Of a DNA stretch of 64,000 nucleotides, positions 44,743 to 53,508 are shown piece by piece; the stretch's first letter is position 1; each line of letters begins with the position of its first letter. The translations under genes were made by a program, and so were the position numbers. The DNA is taken from assembly GCF_020012125.1 (NCBI RefSeq), contig NZ_JAIFAG010000003.1, forward strand, positions 1-64,000. Direction: 5' to 3'. Source of the DNA: Hymenobacter psoromatis. GTDB taxonomy: Bacteria; Bacteroidota; Bacteroidia; Cytophagales; Hymenobacteraceae. The notes beneath the pieces were generated by a model. It did not search any database. It was given only the letters and a program-made list of their open reading frames with translations, and was not told the origin of the DNA.

Positions 44743-45858
44743 ATGAACCGCCTTATTTCTTCCTCCATTCTGGTAGCATTTTCAGCCGCTGCTTTAGTTG
44801 TCAATGCACAAGCGCCGGCAACTTCTAATAGTCTTAATGATTGTTTTGGAGAGAAACGCGCTATAAAGATTGATCGGAATATGCCTTACATACTTGTAAA
44901 GCTGGGTGATGCTGAAGGCGAATTTGTAGTAGACTTTGCTAGTAATGTGACATCTATAGACCCAGCAGGGTTTAAGCAGGGAATAAAACCAGTGCCAAAT
45001 AATGGAAATTCTATATCATATGAATTTTCATATTATTTTGATAGATTTGATTTCTTTGGTCGTACTGGTGCAGTCAAGCTTATTGCCAGAAAAACGACAG
45101 TTAATAACACCGACTTACAACAAGCTGGAATACTAGGCACGGATTTCTTTATGGAGTTTGTCTTTACGTTAGACTACGTAAATAAATTCTTATATAAGTC
45201 AAAAAAAGAAGCATTTTGCACTGACGAAGCCTTGATGAAAGCTGGTTTTAAACCTGTATCAACAGACGGTTATTATGCGGATAACTTTAGCCGACTTAAG
45301 GATCCTGCTACAACTATCAACGTGCCAACAGTCCCTGTCAAAATAGGTGGTATTACAGCTATCGCGCAACTTGACCCAGCTTATGACGATAGCGTTTATC
45401 CGCATACCGTTAACGTGAACCTTGCATTTTTTAACGCAATTAAGTCAGCCGGTATTCCTCTAATAGAAGTAAAAAATATAAATTTGACTATGTGTAATGG
45501 TAGTAGTGATAAGGGTACTGCGTACCGCCTCGGGCCTGGTTATGATTTTGAAGTAATAGGCGTTGATGGCAAACCCGCATCAGTAGAACACAATGCATTT
45601 ATTTTTGTGAAGGATGGCACTACCTCGCAGGGATGTTCGGGTATTGGTACATGGCCTAATGCAGCAGCTCAAATCGGAGCTTCGTTTTTAATTGGCTATA
45701 AACAAATAGTTTTTGACCCCTTTAGCTCTAGAGTATGGTTTGCTGGCTCTACTGAGCCAAAACAACAGAACCAGCAATACCCGATAAGTGAGCAACAATT
45801 AAAAAATCAGCAACTGGATACACCAAGGCAACAAAAAAAAATGCAACGAAATCTTTAA
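44743..45858 (+). CDS. Secreted retropepsin-like protein lacking the DTG motif (371 aa)
   Basis: A signal peptide (residues 1-23, ALVVNAQ) leads to a domain with the retropepsin order: ILVKLGDAEGEFVVDFASNV (where aspartyl proteases have VDTGAS) and LGTDFFMEFVFTLDYVNKFL (the hydrophobic strand after ILG). A second similar half starts near VPVKIGGITAIAQLDPAYDD. The active-site DT/SG is DFA and DPA, so proteolysis is unlikely. The C-terminus is Gln-rich. The gene is AT-richer than its surroundings, and it is followed 44 bp later by a small secreted protein gene. Confidence 0.6.
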   Translation: MNRLISSSILVAFSAAALVVNAQAPATSNSLNDCFGEKRAIKIDRNMPYILVKLGDAEGEFVVDFASNVTSIDPAGFKQGIKPVPNNGNSISYEFSYYFDRFDFFGRTGAVKLIARKTTVNNTDLQQAGILGTDFFMEFVFTLDYVNKFLYKSKKEAFCTDEALMKAGFKPVSTDGYYADNFSRLKDPATTINVPTVPVKIGGITAIAQLDPAYDDSVYPHTVNVNLAFFNAIKSAGIPLIEVKNINLTMCNGSSDKGTAYRLGPGYDFEVIGVDGKPASVEHNAFIFVKDGTTSQGCSGIGTWPNAAAQIGASFLIGYKQIVFDPFSSRVWFAGSTEPKQQNQQYPISEQQLKNQQLDTPRQQKKMQRNL

Positions 45859-45902
45859 TGTGATACGTCTTTCCTAATAAGTCAAATATCAATTCATCTG
45901 CC

Positions 45903-46139
45903 ATGAAAAAGACAATTGCTTTCCCGTTCCTCTTTCTCTGTCTACAGCAGACGCACGCGCAAGCAGCTCAGCAGGCACCACAGCAAACGGCGCCTAATAC
46001 AAGCACAAATGTGAGTACCGTACCTCAAGGTGTACCACAGCAATCAACTGCCAATCAACATACATATATGCGCAGTGGGGAAAAGCATGGGAATCGGGAA
46101 GCTAAAAAACATTTGCCAGGTCGGAAAAAACATAGCTAA
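45903..46139 (+). CDS. Small secreted Gln/Thr-rich protein (78 aa)
   Basis: The signal peptide MKKTIAFPFLFLCLQQTHAQ is followed by a low-complexity Gln/Thr/Asn part and a basic C-terminus (KKHLPGRKKHS). It probably forms an operon with the retropepsin-like gene. No function can be assigned. Its 3' end overlaps the convergent gene fragment at 46102. Confidence 0.5.
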   Translation: MKKTIAFPFLFLCLQQTHAQAAQQAPQQTAPNTSTNVSTVPQGVPQQSTANQHTYMRSGEKHGNREAKKHLPGRKKHS

Positions 46140-46413
46140 TAAGCGCCAGAGGTAGTGTCTCTACCCCGCCCGAGGTGAGCACGCACGGCACGTGCCGGTA
46201 CGCCGCGCCCTGGGTGGGTTGGCTACTGGCGGCGTGGCGCAGCAGGCGGTGGTTATACGCGTTGCCAGGTACCGAGAACTCGGGCGAGTAATCGGATTGT
46301 ATCGACTCGAGCTTGGTGCGGTCGTTAGCTTGTAACGTGGGCAGCAGCTGCGTCTCGCTGTCGAGGTCGAGGCGCTCGCCGGCCAGCCAGATTTCGTTGG
46401 CGGTGGTGCTCAT
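46102..46413 (-). pseudogene. Truncated phage-tail-like or surface protein fragment
   Basis: The frame starts MSTTANEIWLAGERLDLDSE and has LQANDRTKLESIQSDYSPEF, a pattern seen in prophage-like structural proteins of this phylum, although I cannot name a family. It is cut off after about 80 residues by unrelated sequence. The DNA upstream (46414-46690) contains short minus-strand pieces (for example NKVGTGQWRYSQRG) broken by stops, probably the remains of the preceding gene of the same cluster. Confidence 0.45.
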
Positions 46414-46693
46414 TGGCCCTGCGCGTAGGCCAAGCGCGCAACCGTCATCGCTATCGACATCTCAATCCGGCCCACACCTATGCGGCGCACGGGGGAGCTG
46501 CCGCTGTTTAGCGTCACCGGCACTCACTCGGCACCTAGTACCGGCTGGTATCACATCTGCGGGCTAGTCCAGAGCGTGCTCAGCCTCTCGGCCAGGCAGC
46601 ACCTGTGAAGGCTCCACTGCTGGGTGTAATGGTAGCACGCGACTCGCCGCGCTGGCTGTAGCGCCACTGGCCGGTGCCCACCTTGTTGTAGCT

Positions 46694-46921
46694 GGGGTTC
46701 TTGTTGCAAAAGGGCGGATTTACACGATAAGAAATTAATGACTTGATTCAGTGAGTATTGTCAGCAACCCTCCTTTGTATTATCAGAAAGGAAATCCTTT
46801 TTGATGAGATTGGCATACCCGCTGGATTGTTTGGAATCGCCCTTTTCTAGCCTGTTTTTGGGCTACCCTTTCTGATAAGGAAGCTTAGCGTGTAAAATTG
46901 CCCTTTTGCAAGAAGAACCCC
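46694..46921. mobile_element. MITE-like element with about 38-bp inverted repeats
   Basis: The left arm (46694-46731, starting GGGGTTCTTGTTGCAAAAGG) matches the reverse complement of the right arm (46884-46921) with about five mismatches. The ends resemble IS6-type termini (GGTTCTGTTGCAAA), which is only an impression. The core has no gene but a second internal inverted repeat (TATCAGAAAGG/CCTTTCTGATAA). Confidence 0.65.
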
Positions 46922-47065
46922 TGCTAGAGGCAATGACAGCTCTTTCCTGGCAATAAAGGGCCCCCAGTGCCTCCTTTTGGGGGTTATGTGAAAATAAATA
47001 CCCACCAAAAAGCCGCTACGACCCAGCAGGTGCAGCGGCTTTTCGAGGGAGGCAAACCCCGGGTC

Positions 47066-47311
47066 TTACCCGGCGTCGCCGGACCCAGAAACGGTGGGCT
47101 CAGGGGCTTTGCGGGTCCGGGCCGAAGCCAGCAGCCGGCAGGCGTCGCGGTGCAACGCCGTAGCCGCGCGGGTCACCAGCTTGTCCAGTTCCACGCCCGG
47201 CAGGGCCCCACCCACCACCACGATGACCGCGAGGCAGACCAGGGCGAGCCCCGTCGTGAGCAGCGCGGCCGCCCGGAACAACAGATGGGCGTAGAACTGG
47301 AGCAGGAGCAT
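47066..47311 (-). CDS. Small single-pass membrane protein (81 aa)
   Basis: The ATG at 47311 begins MLLLQFYAHLLFRAAALLTT, and residues about 10-40 are strongly hydrophobic (ALVCLAVIVVVGGAL). The C-terminal half is basic and cytosolic or periplasmic. No family is recognised. An overlapping plus-strand frame (46967-47365) is a GC-rich shadow. Confidence 0.45.
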   Translation of the reverse strand: MLLLQFYAHLLFRAAALLTTGLALVCLAVIVVVGGALPGVELDKLVTRAATALHRDACRLLASARTRKAPEPTVSGSGDAG

Positions 47312-47457
47312 AGGGCGGGGCGGCAAAAGCAGAAAGGTGAGTTCTTCCAGCGGGCTAAGATATAGAAGAAAAATAGGCCAGCACCCAGGTTCGTGTGGCC
47401 GTGTCTACCTGGTTGGCCAGCCTAGCAGGACATGCGTTCAGGAAAACGGTGATTTAA

Positions 47458-48707
47458 ACAGTGGTCGCCTTTTTACATACTACGTTTGAGGCGCGAAGCA
47501 AATAAGTCTGGTTACGAGTACCTTGAGTACCAACAAGCGCAGCCAGGGTGAACAAGTCCGCTCTTTACATGGGGCTAACCCCGTAGTTCATGTCTCGACC
47601 CACCCTGGTCAGTTTTGACAGCCTGGATAGTTCAACTGGCCAACCCCGCGTGTAGTATGTTAGGCCCTAAAACTGGCAGCGTTTGACTTTTTTCCCCCAT
47701 CTCTTTTCCCCTGTCTATCATGAAGATGTATATTGGAATCGATGTAGCCAAGGACACGCTAGCCGTAGCCTTGCCGCAGACCGCGACGAGTTGGAAAGTG
47801 CGCAGCATTGCGAATGCGCCGGACGCGATTCGTAAGCTAATCAAGGAGTTGCCTGACCAGGCGCAGGTGGTGCTGGAAGCCACCGGCTCGTATTCCGTCC
47901 TGCTGACCTATTTGCTTTGCCAGGCGCAGGTGGTCGTTTCGGTCATCAATCCGAAGCAAAGTCATCATTTTGCCCAGTTGCAGCTGGCGGTGACCAAAAC
48001 GGATGAAAGCGATGCCGTGCTCTTGGCCCGGTATGGGCAGCTGGTCCAGCCCCCGCATTACACGATGGAGAGCGACGTCTTGCTGCGGCTCAAGCAAAAG
48101 CGGACGCTACTGCGCCACTATAAAAAACAGCAGCGTTCGTTAGCCAATCTCCAGCACGCTTTTTCGCCCTTGCCGGTGCAAGACGCGCAAGTAGGGAGCA
48201 GCTTGCAACAGGTGCTCAGCCACTTTCAGACCGCCATTACCGAGGTCACGTCCGAGTTAGAGCAGTTAACCAAGCAGCATTTTCCCGACCAGTTGCGGCG
48301 GCTGACTTCGATTCAAGGCATCTCTACCACGATTGCCACGGCCCTGATTGAGGTGACCAGCGGTTTTGCGCAGTTTCACTCCGCGAAAGCATTAGCCAAG
48401 TATATCGGTGTGGTACCGGTCATTTATCAGTCGGGCAAGTCGCAGGTAACCAAGGGTATCTGTAAGACCGGCGACCCGCACTTGCGCGGTATGCTCTACA
48501 TGGCTTCCTGGTCCGCCATTCGCTACAATAAGCCCTGCCAGGAATTATATCAGCGCTTGAAAGCGGCGGGCAAAGCGCCCAAGGTGGCCCTGATAGCCGT
48601 CGTCAACAAGCTGCTTCGCCAGGCATTTGCCGTCGTCAAGTTCGACCAGGATTTTGATCCCAACTATCAGCCTGTTTTACGCCCACTTCCTTGCTTTTTA
48701 ACATAGT
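47458..48707 (+). mobile_element. IS110-family element C (intact)
   Basis: The gene end has TTAACATAGTTCAT, the same terminal sequence (AACAyAGTTCAT) as elements A and B. On the other side an ACAGT lies 262 bp before the gene (47458-47462), close to the 231-235 bp seen in A and B. The 47463-47719 stretch is non-coding and would hold the element's own guide RNA, but it is not alignable with A and B by eye. Confidence 0.6.
47720..48706 (+). CDS. IS110-family transposase (second type)
   Basis: The 328-aa DEDD recombinase shows GIDVAKDTLAVALPQ, VVLEATGSYSVLLTY (Glu), TKTDESDAVLLARYG (last Asp pair) and, in the C-terminal domain, LTSIQGISTTIATALIEVT and GDPHLRGMLYMASW with the Ser-nucleophile area. 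It is intact and only distantly similar to the element A protein. It lies tail-to-tail with the broken element B. Confidence 0.93.
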   Translation: MKMYIGIDVAKDTLAVALPQTATSWKVRSIANAPDAIRKLIKELPDQAQVVLEATGSYSVLLTYLLCQAQVVVSVINPKQSHHFAQLQLAVTKTDESDAVLLARYGQLVQPPHYTMESDVLLRLKQKRTLLRHYKKQQRSLANLQHAFSPLPVQDAQVGSSLQQVLSHFQTAITEVTSELEQLTKQHFPDQLRRLTSIQGISTTIATALIEVTSGFAQFHSAKALAKYIGVVPVIYQSGKSQVTKGICKTGDPHLRGMLYMASWSAIRYNKPCQELYQRLKAAGKAPKVALIAVVNKLLRQAFAVVKFDQDFDPNYQPVLRPLPCFLT

Positions 48708-48734
48708 TCATGAACTGTGTTAAACGGCCGAGCT

Positions 48735-49712
48735 TTAAGCAGGGGATTTAGCAAAATCAGCTTGGTAGGGCACGCCTGATTTGATGATAGCAAAGGCTTG
48801 TTTAAGGAGCTTGTTGCAGACGGCAATCAGGGCCACTTTGCCGTTTTTACCTTTGGCCACGAGGCGCTCATACAGGGCTTTGCAGGCGGCGTTCGACTTC
48901 TTGGCCGAGAAGCTGCACACGAATAATTTACCGCGTAATAAGGCCCCACCCATCTTGGTAATGCGCGCTTTGCCGCGCACGCTGGTTCCCGAGGTGTGCT
49001 CGCGTGGGGAGAGGCCCGCTTTGGCAATGAGTTAGCGATAGTTATCGAGGCGGGTAAACCCACCCGCAAACAAAAGCAACATCCCCGCCGTCTTGCGGCC
49101 AATGCCGGGAATGGATTGTAAAAGCTTCATTTCCTGCGCAAAACGCTGCTCAAGCAAGGTCAGTAATTCGGCTTCGAGCGCTCGAATCTGGTCGTCGAGC
49201 AGTTGCCATGTTTGCTGAAGCCGGTTCTGGGCAATCGGGCTGACAATAGGTTGTTGCTGTAAGGCTTCTAACGAATTGGCTACCATTGTTTTCTGCTTTA
49301 TTAACTGTTCGGTTGCCTACTCTAGTTGGCGACACTCGACCAGGACTACTTCGTCTGGCTGCCAAGCCTTGACCGATTGCTGCTGGCCGTAGCGCAGTAG
49401 CCACTGGGCATCTTTGCGGTCAGTCTTGCCCTTACCCAGATGCATCTGGATAAAGCGCTTGATAACCAGCGGATTTATGACAGCCACTTGTCCACCTTGT
49501 TCGTGCAGGTGGTAAGCCAGCGCCAGGTAATAGGTACCGGTGGCTTCCATAACGAATAGACACTGAGTACCACAGACTTGCAGTAGGTGTGTGAAGCCAG
49601 GCTTATCATTGCTGACTTCGAGCTGGTGCAGGTGGGCGCCGCGCTGATAGCAGACGGCTAAGGTGGCCTTGCTCACGTCAAGACCTACAACTGGGAGAGG
49701 AGCAGCATACAT
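48735..49712 (-). pseudogene. IS110-family transposase with two nonsense codons
   Basis: One continuous frame reads VVGLDVSKATLAVCYQRG, VMEATGTYYLALAYH, KTDRKDAQWLLRYGQQ, ECRQLE, a TAG (49314-49316), then LQSIPGIGRKTAGMLL, NYR, a TAA (49029-49031), and RGKARITKMGGALLRGK to the end. In element A both positions are Gln codons (CAG or CAA), so each stop is a single transition. The frame is otherwise complete, indicating recent inactivation. Confidence 0.9.
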
Positions 49713-49754
49713 GGACGGGGAGAAAAGGGGGTGAAAGGAAGCACCTACAAAAAG

Positions 49755-49900
49755 GAGTCTAGGGAAGCTTTTTCTATCCTAATACAGGCTCTACTGGCCT
49801 ACTGGAACTGTCCAAAGTAGCCCTAGAAAAGAGTGGTGATTGTCATGTAAAACGGGCTCGGGCGCCCTCTACTGCAAAGAATCTTGTTCCACCCTTTTCC
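49755..49900 (-). ncRNA. Candidate bridge RNA of IS110 element B
   Basis: Shares CCTAATACAGGCTCT, TGGAACTGTCCAA and AAACGGGCT with the corresponding region of element A while the DNA beyond the element does not match. Two independent copies with conserved non-coding sequence support a functional RNA. Confidence 0.45.
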
Positions 49901-50024
49901 TTCGTGTCCATCCAAGTTACCGCCGGTGCGTGAACATAGGATACTGTGAAATAACGTTTAAAATATGTAAAAGAGGAGCTTATAATGTTAATTAAACGCA
50001 CATTCAATAAACGTTACGTGAGTA

Positions 50025-50060
50025 GCATTAGATGGCATACCGCCTTGGCGCATCTAATGC
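50025..50060. promoter_or_regulatory. Inverted repeat upstream of the sigma factor gene
   Basis: GCATTAGATG (50025-50034) pairs exactly with CATCTAATGC (50051-50060) around 16 bp. It lies 165 bp before the sigma factor gene and may be an operator or the terminator of lost upstream DNA. The rest of 49948-50224 shows no gene. Confidence 0.4.
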
Positions 50061-50224
50061 CTCAAGATATTCATTCATACTAAACTACCTCACTAGACGG
50101 TGGCCGGTCTTTTGCCACAGCCGTGAGCCTTCCGGCGGGGCATCGCCGCTGGGGCCATCAAACTAAGCCGCCGCCCCGGGAGTTATAGCTTGCTATCGCC
50201 CTTTCTACGCCGCGCCGTTCCCGC

Positions 50225-51088
50225 ATGAGACAGTTAAAAATCAGCAAGCAGATTACCAACCGCGAAAGCCAGTCGCTGGACAAGTACCTGCAGGAGATTG
50301 GCAAAGTGAGCCTGGTGACAATCGAGGAGGAGGTGGACCTGGCCCAGCGCATCCGCGAGGGCGACCAGATGGCCCTCGAAAAGCTGACCAAAGCCAACCT
50401 GCGCTTTGTGGTATCGGTGTCCAAGCAGTACCAGAACCAGGGCCTGACCCTGGGCGACCTCATCAACGAGGGCAACCTGGGGTTGATTAAGGCGGCCAAG
50501 CGCTTCGATGAAACGAAAGGGTTCAAGTTCATCTCCTACGCCGTGTGGTGGATTCGTCAGAGCATCCTGCAAGCCCTGGCCGAGCAGAGCCGCATCGTGC
50601 GCCTGCCTTTGAACCGGGTGGGCTCGCTGAATAAAATCAGCCGCTCGTTTGCCGAGCTGGAGCAGAAGTTTGAGCGGGAACCCTCGCCCGACGAGATTGC
50701 GGAGCTGCTGGAGTTGACGACCTCCGAAGTAGTGGACACGCTCAAAATAGCGGGCCGCCACGTCTCGATGGATGCGCCCTTCGTGCAGGGCGAGCAAAAC
50801 GGCTTACTCGATGTGCTGGTGGATGAGGCGGCGGACACGCCGGATGCCGGCTTGCTGCATGACTCCCTGCGCCGGGAGGTGCAACGCGCACTCTCGACCC
50901 TAACCCGACGAGAGGCCGACGTCATTACGCTCCATTTCGGGCTCAATGGCCACGCCGCGCAAACGCTGGAGGAAGTCGGCGCGCAATTTAGCTTAACCCG
51001 CGAGCGGGTCCGGCAGATAAGGGAGAAGGCCATTCGCCGCCTCAAGCACACCTCGCGCTCGCAGTCGCTGAAATCGTACCTGGGCTAG
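50225..51088 (+). CDS. Primary-type RNA polymerase sigma factor (RpoD/SigA-like paralogue)
   Basis: The 287-aa protein has the compact Bacteroidota RpoD layout without region 1.1. Region 1.2 is DKYLQEIGKVSLVTIEEEVDL. Region 2 includes ANLRFVVSVSKQYQNQGLTL, GDLINEGNLGLIKAAKRFD and KFISYAVWWIRQSILQAL (-10 recognition). Region 3 is VGSLNKISRSFAELEQ. Region 4 is LTRREADVITLHFGLNG and LTRERVRQIREKAIRRLKH. It matches the housekeeping sigma in length, so on this mobile region it is an extra copy that could redirect polymerase to island promoters. Region 4.1 (HAAQTLEEVGAQFSLT) looks diverged. It stands alone as a gene, 250 bp before integrase 2. Confidence 0.93.
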   Translation: MRQLKISKQITNRESQSLDKYLQEIGKVSLVTIEEEVDLAQRIREGDQMALEKLTKANLRFVVSVSKQYQNQGLTLGDLINEGNLGLIKAAKRFDETKGFKFISYAVWWIRQSILQALAEQSRIVRLPLNRVGSLNKISRSFAELEQKFEREPSPDEIAELLELTTSEVVDTLKIAGRHVSMDAPFVQGEQNGLLDVLVDEAADTPDAGLLHDSLRREVQRALSTLTRREADVITLHFGLNGHAAQTLEEVGAQFSLTRERVRQIREKAIRRLKHTSRSQSLKSYLG

Positions 51089-51247
51089 CCCCTTTGTCAG
51101 TTTCCCTTTGCTAAGAAGACCAGTCTAAGCTGGCGCCTGACAACTCCAGCAAAGGCCAGGAAGGTGCCTTTTACAAAAGCATCGCTTCAGCAATTATAGC
51201 AACCGGGCTTCGGACAGGGAAAACAGGGCGCTACTTCGGCTGGTGTA

Positions 51248-51282
51248 ATAAGGTCCGATAACCTTCGCTTATCGGACCTTAT
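51248..51282. promoter_or_regulatory. Recombinase-type inverted-repeat site S3 (perfect)
   Basis: Arms ATAAGGTCCGATAA and TTATCGGACCTTAT match perfectly around a 7-bp spacer (CCTTCGC). It lies 58 bp before integrase 2, the same place and architecture as S1 before integrase 1. Confidence 0.6.
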
Positions 51283-51340
51283 CCCTACCTTCGCATTTGC
51301 CTCCAAAAAGTCGCGTATCACTCCGTATTATATAGGCTAC

Positions 51341-52303
51341 ATGGAAAACAGTTCGGCCCTCTCGATTCCGGTCAGCTCCTCGTCGGCGCTCGCGCACCTG
51401 GCCGAGCACACCAACCGCTACGTCGAGGCCGGGCTGAGCGGCGCGGCCAACACGGCCAAAGCCTACGCCGGGGATTTGAAACGCTTCGGGTTGTGGTGCG
51501 CCGAACACGGACTGGAGCCGTTGCCGTGCTCGGTAGATACGCTCGCGGGATTCGTGACGCATTTGGCTGAGATGGGTAAAAAGGTGTCCACCATTCAGCG
51601 CCACTGCGCGGCCGTTGCGAAGGCCCATGCATTGCGGGGGATTGATTCGCCCACGGACGATAAGAAGTTCAAGGTGCTGATGGAGGGCATCGCCCGGGTC
51701 AAGGGCGTGCGGCAAAAACAGGCCCCGGCCTTTACACTGGCCAATTTCAAGCGCACGGTAAAAAGCATCGATGGCAAAACACTAGCGGGTCTGCGGGACC
51801 GCGTGATTTTATTGCTGGGGTTTACGGGGGCCTTTCGTCGCTCGGAACTGGCGGCGCTGAATATTGAGGACTTGTCGTTTTCTGAGGAAGGCCTGATTGT
51901 GAACTTGGCCAAGAGCAAGACTAACCAGTACAGCGCGGCCGAGGAAAAGGCCATTTTCTATTCGCCGGATTTTAAATTATGTCCCATCCGCACTCTGGAG
52001 GCCTGGATTAAAAGGCTGGACCGTACTACAGGGCCGATATTTGTGTCCTTTCGCAAAGGTGAACGACTCACTGAGCGCCGGCTGACGGATAAGCACCTCA
52101 ATTTGATTGTTCAGCGCTATTTGGGTTCCAAATACTCAGCGCACTCCCTGCGGGCATCCTTTGTCACCGTGGCTAAATTGGCTGGGGCCGATGACTCTGA
52201 AGTGATGAACCAGACCAAGCACAAGACGAGTGAGATGATTCGCCGCTATACCCGCTTGGATAATATACGCCAGCATAACGCGGCTCAAAAATTAGGATTA
52301 TAA
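51341..52303 (+). CDS. Tyrosine recombinase / integrase 2
   Basis: The 320-aa enzyme has the N-terminal core-binding domain (NTAKAYAGDLKRFGLWCAEH) and the catalytic residues GAFRRSEL (Arg), HSLRASF (His and Arg), TKHKTSEM and Tyr303 in IRRYTRLDN. It is paralogous to integrase 1 with an identical last block (DNIRQHNAAQKLGL). Both lack the long arm-binding N-terminus of phage integrases. An IS5 element is inserted 14 bp after its stop codon. It probably acts on S3 and related sites. Confidence 0.93.
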   Translation: MENSSALSIPVSSSSALAHLAEHTNRYVEAGLSGAANTAKAYAGDLKRFGLWCAEHGLEPLPCSVDTLAGFVTHLAEMGKKVSTIQRHCAAVAKAHALRGIDSPTDDKKFKVLMEGIARVKGVRQKQAPAFTLANFKRTVKSIDGKTLAGLRDRVILLLGFTGAFRRSELAALNIEDLSFSEEGLIVNLAKSKTNQYSAAEEKAIFYSPDFKLCPIRTLEAWIKRLDRTTGPIFVSFRKGERLTERRLTDKHLNLIVQRYLGSKYSAHSLRASFVTVAKLAGADDSEVMNQTKHKTSEMIRRYTRLDNIRQHNAAQKLGL

Positions 52304-52316
52304 GCCTGCTGATTCA

Positions 52317-53247
52317 GAAGCTGTTTAGGAAGTAGGCGGGGCAATTTTGCGCAGTAGTAGTACGGTAAAGGCTAGCCAGTGCAGAGCCAGCCAGTTTTGC
52401 AAGCTGGTTTCGTAGCGCACAAGCAGGGCCTTAAAGCCGTCGAGCCAGGCGTTGAGGCGTTCAATGACCAGGCGGCGGCGGTAGAGTTCCGGGTCCAGGG
52501 GGGTGTCGTCATCGGTCTGCCAGTCGGCTGAGCGCCGGTTGCGTGGGATGTTGGCTTCGATGCCGCGCCGCGCACAGGCTTGGCGCAAGCTACTGACATC
52601 AAAGGCTTTGTCGGCATTCAAAAACAAGCCTTCCAAGCGCAGCTCGGCGGCTTCGAGTAAGTCGCACAACTCGGCAAACACCCGTTCCAACTCGAACGTA
52701 TCGTGCTGGTTACCGGCCTGGGGCGTGGCCACAGCCAGCGGCAGGCCCTGGTTGTCGGCCAGGAACAGGGCGTTGGTGGTGCGGCCCGCCTTGCGGCCTT
52801 GGTAGCCGATAGCGGCCCCGCCATTCTTGGCCAGCGTATGGCTGCCATCGAGTTGGACGCTGGATAAGTCGAGGCGGCGTCGATGCAGGCGCAAGCTGGT
52901 GAGCCACAGATTTTTCCAGGCTCCTTGCTTGCCCCAGGCGTTAAAGTGGTAGTACACCCCCTGCCAGCTTAATGGCGGCCCCGTGAACAGGCTTCTGACG
53001 GGCAGCCACCGCCACTGGCAGCCAGTTTTGAGCTTGTAGCAGATGGCTCCAACGACCTCGGCCGGGTCAGCAGCCGGCCGCCGGCCACCCGTGCGGGTGG
53101 GCAAATGAGGCAGTATCCAGCGGATAATCATATCTTTGGTCAGGACTTCCATGAAGGAGAGAAAGGAGATGGGTCGCACCTCAAATTTCTCGCTTTTGTG
53201 GGAGTTTTTGCGTTTTGCTCGCCGCTACCTCCTTCCTAAACAGGTTC
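52317..53247 (-). mobile_element. IS5-family element, copy 2 (931 bp, TSD TCA)
   Basis: Same ends and length as copy 1. TCA is duplicated at 52314-52316 and 53248-53250. It sits immediately downstream of integrase 2. 53251-53508 shows no gene. Confidence 0.93.
52325..53179 (-). CDS. IS5-family DDE transposase (copy 2)
   Basis: Identical in protein sequence to the copy at 35715-36569, with the intact DDE residues described there. Identity over the whole element at two sites with different target duplications means both are recent insertions of one active element. Confidence 0.95.
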   Translation of the reverse strand: MRPISFLSFMEVLTKDMIIRWILPHLPTRTGGRRPAADPAEVVGAICYKLKTGCQWRWLPVRSLFTGPPLSWQGVYYHFNAWGKQGAWKNLWLTSLRLHRRRLDLSSVQLDGSHTLAKNGGAAIGYQGRKAGRTTNALFLADNQGLPLAVATPQAGNQHDTFELERVFAELCDLLEAAELRLEGLFLNADKAFDVSSLRQACARRGIEANIPRNRRSADWQTDDDTPLDPELYRRRLVIERLNAWLDGFKALLVRYETSLQNWLALHWLAFTVLLLRKIAPPTS

Positions 53248-53508
53248 TCAGTTAATAGTATATGATGACAGCTCTGCTATTTTTATAAGCCGGTCGCTGT
53301 TAAATCTGGACATGAAACCTGGAAAAACCACCGGAATCCTGCGCAACAGCTAACCCAACCCAAACTAGTATTTCCTTTCGCCCTAAGACTTTGAAGTGAA
53401 TTCTACCGCGTGGGTTTAACCGGCCGAATTAATTAGGCACACTATGTATGCTCCGCTGTAGGGTTTCAGAAGCACATCCATCTATTCGGCAGTTGGTCTA
53501 TTACAGGA

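Larger units (their letters stand above)
48714..49947 (-). mobile_element. IS110-family element B (inactive relative of A)
   Basis: The limits are set by comparison with element A: ACTGT at 48714-48718 and 49943-49947. The non-coding upstream region is conserved, but the transposase has two stop codons. It abuts element C with only a few bases between. Confidence 0.65.

Noticed and set aside
46967..47365. 132-aa plus-strand frame
   Set aside because: Gly/Arg/Gln-rich shadow of the minus-strand small membrane-protein gene at 47066-47311.
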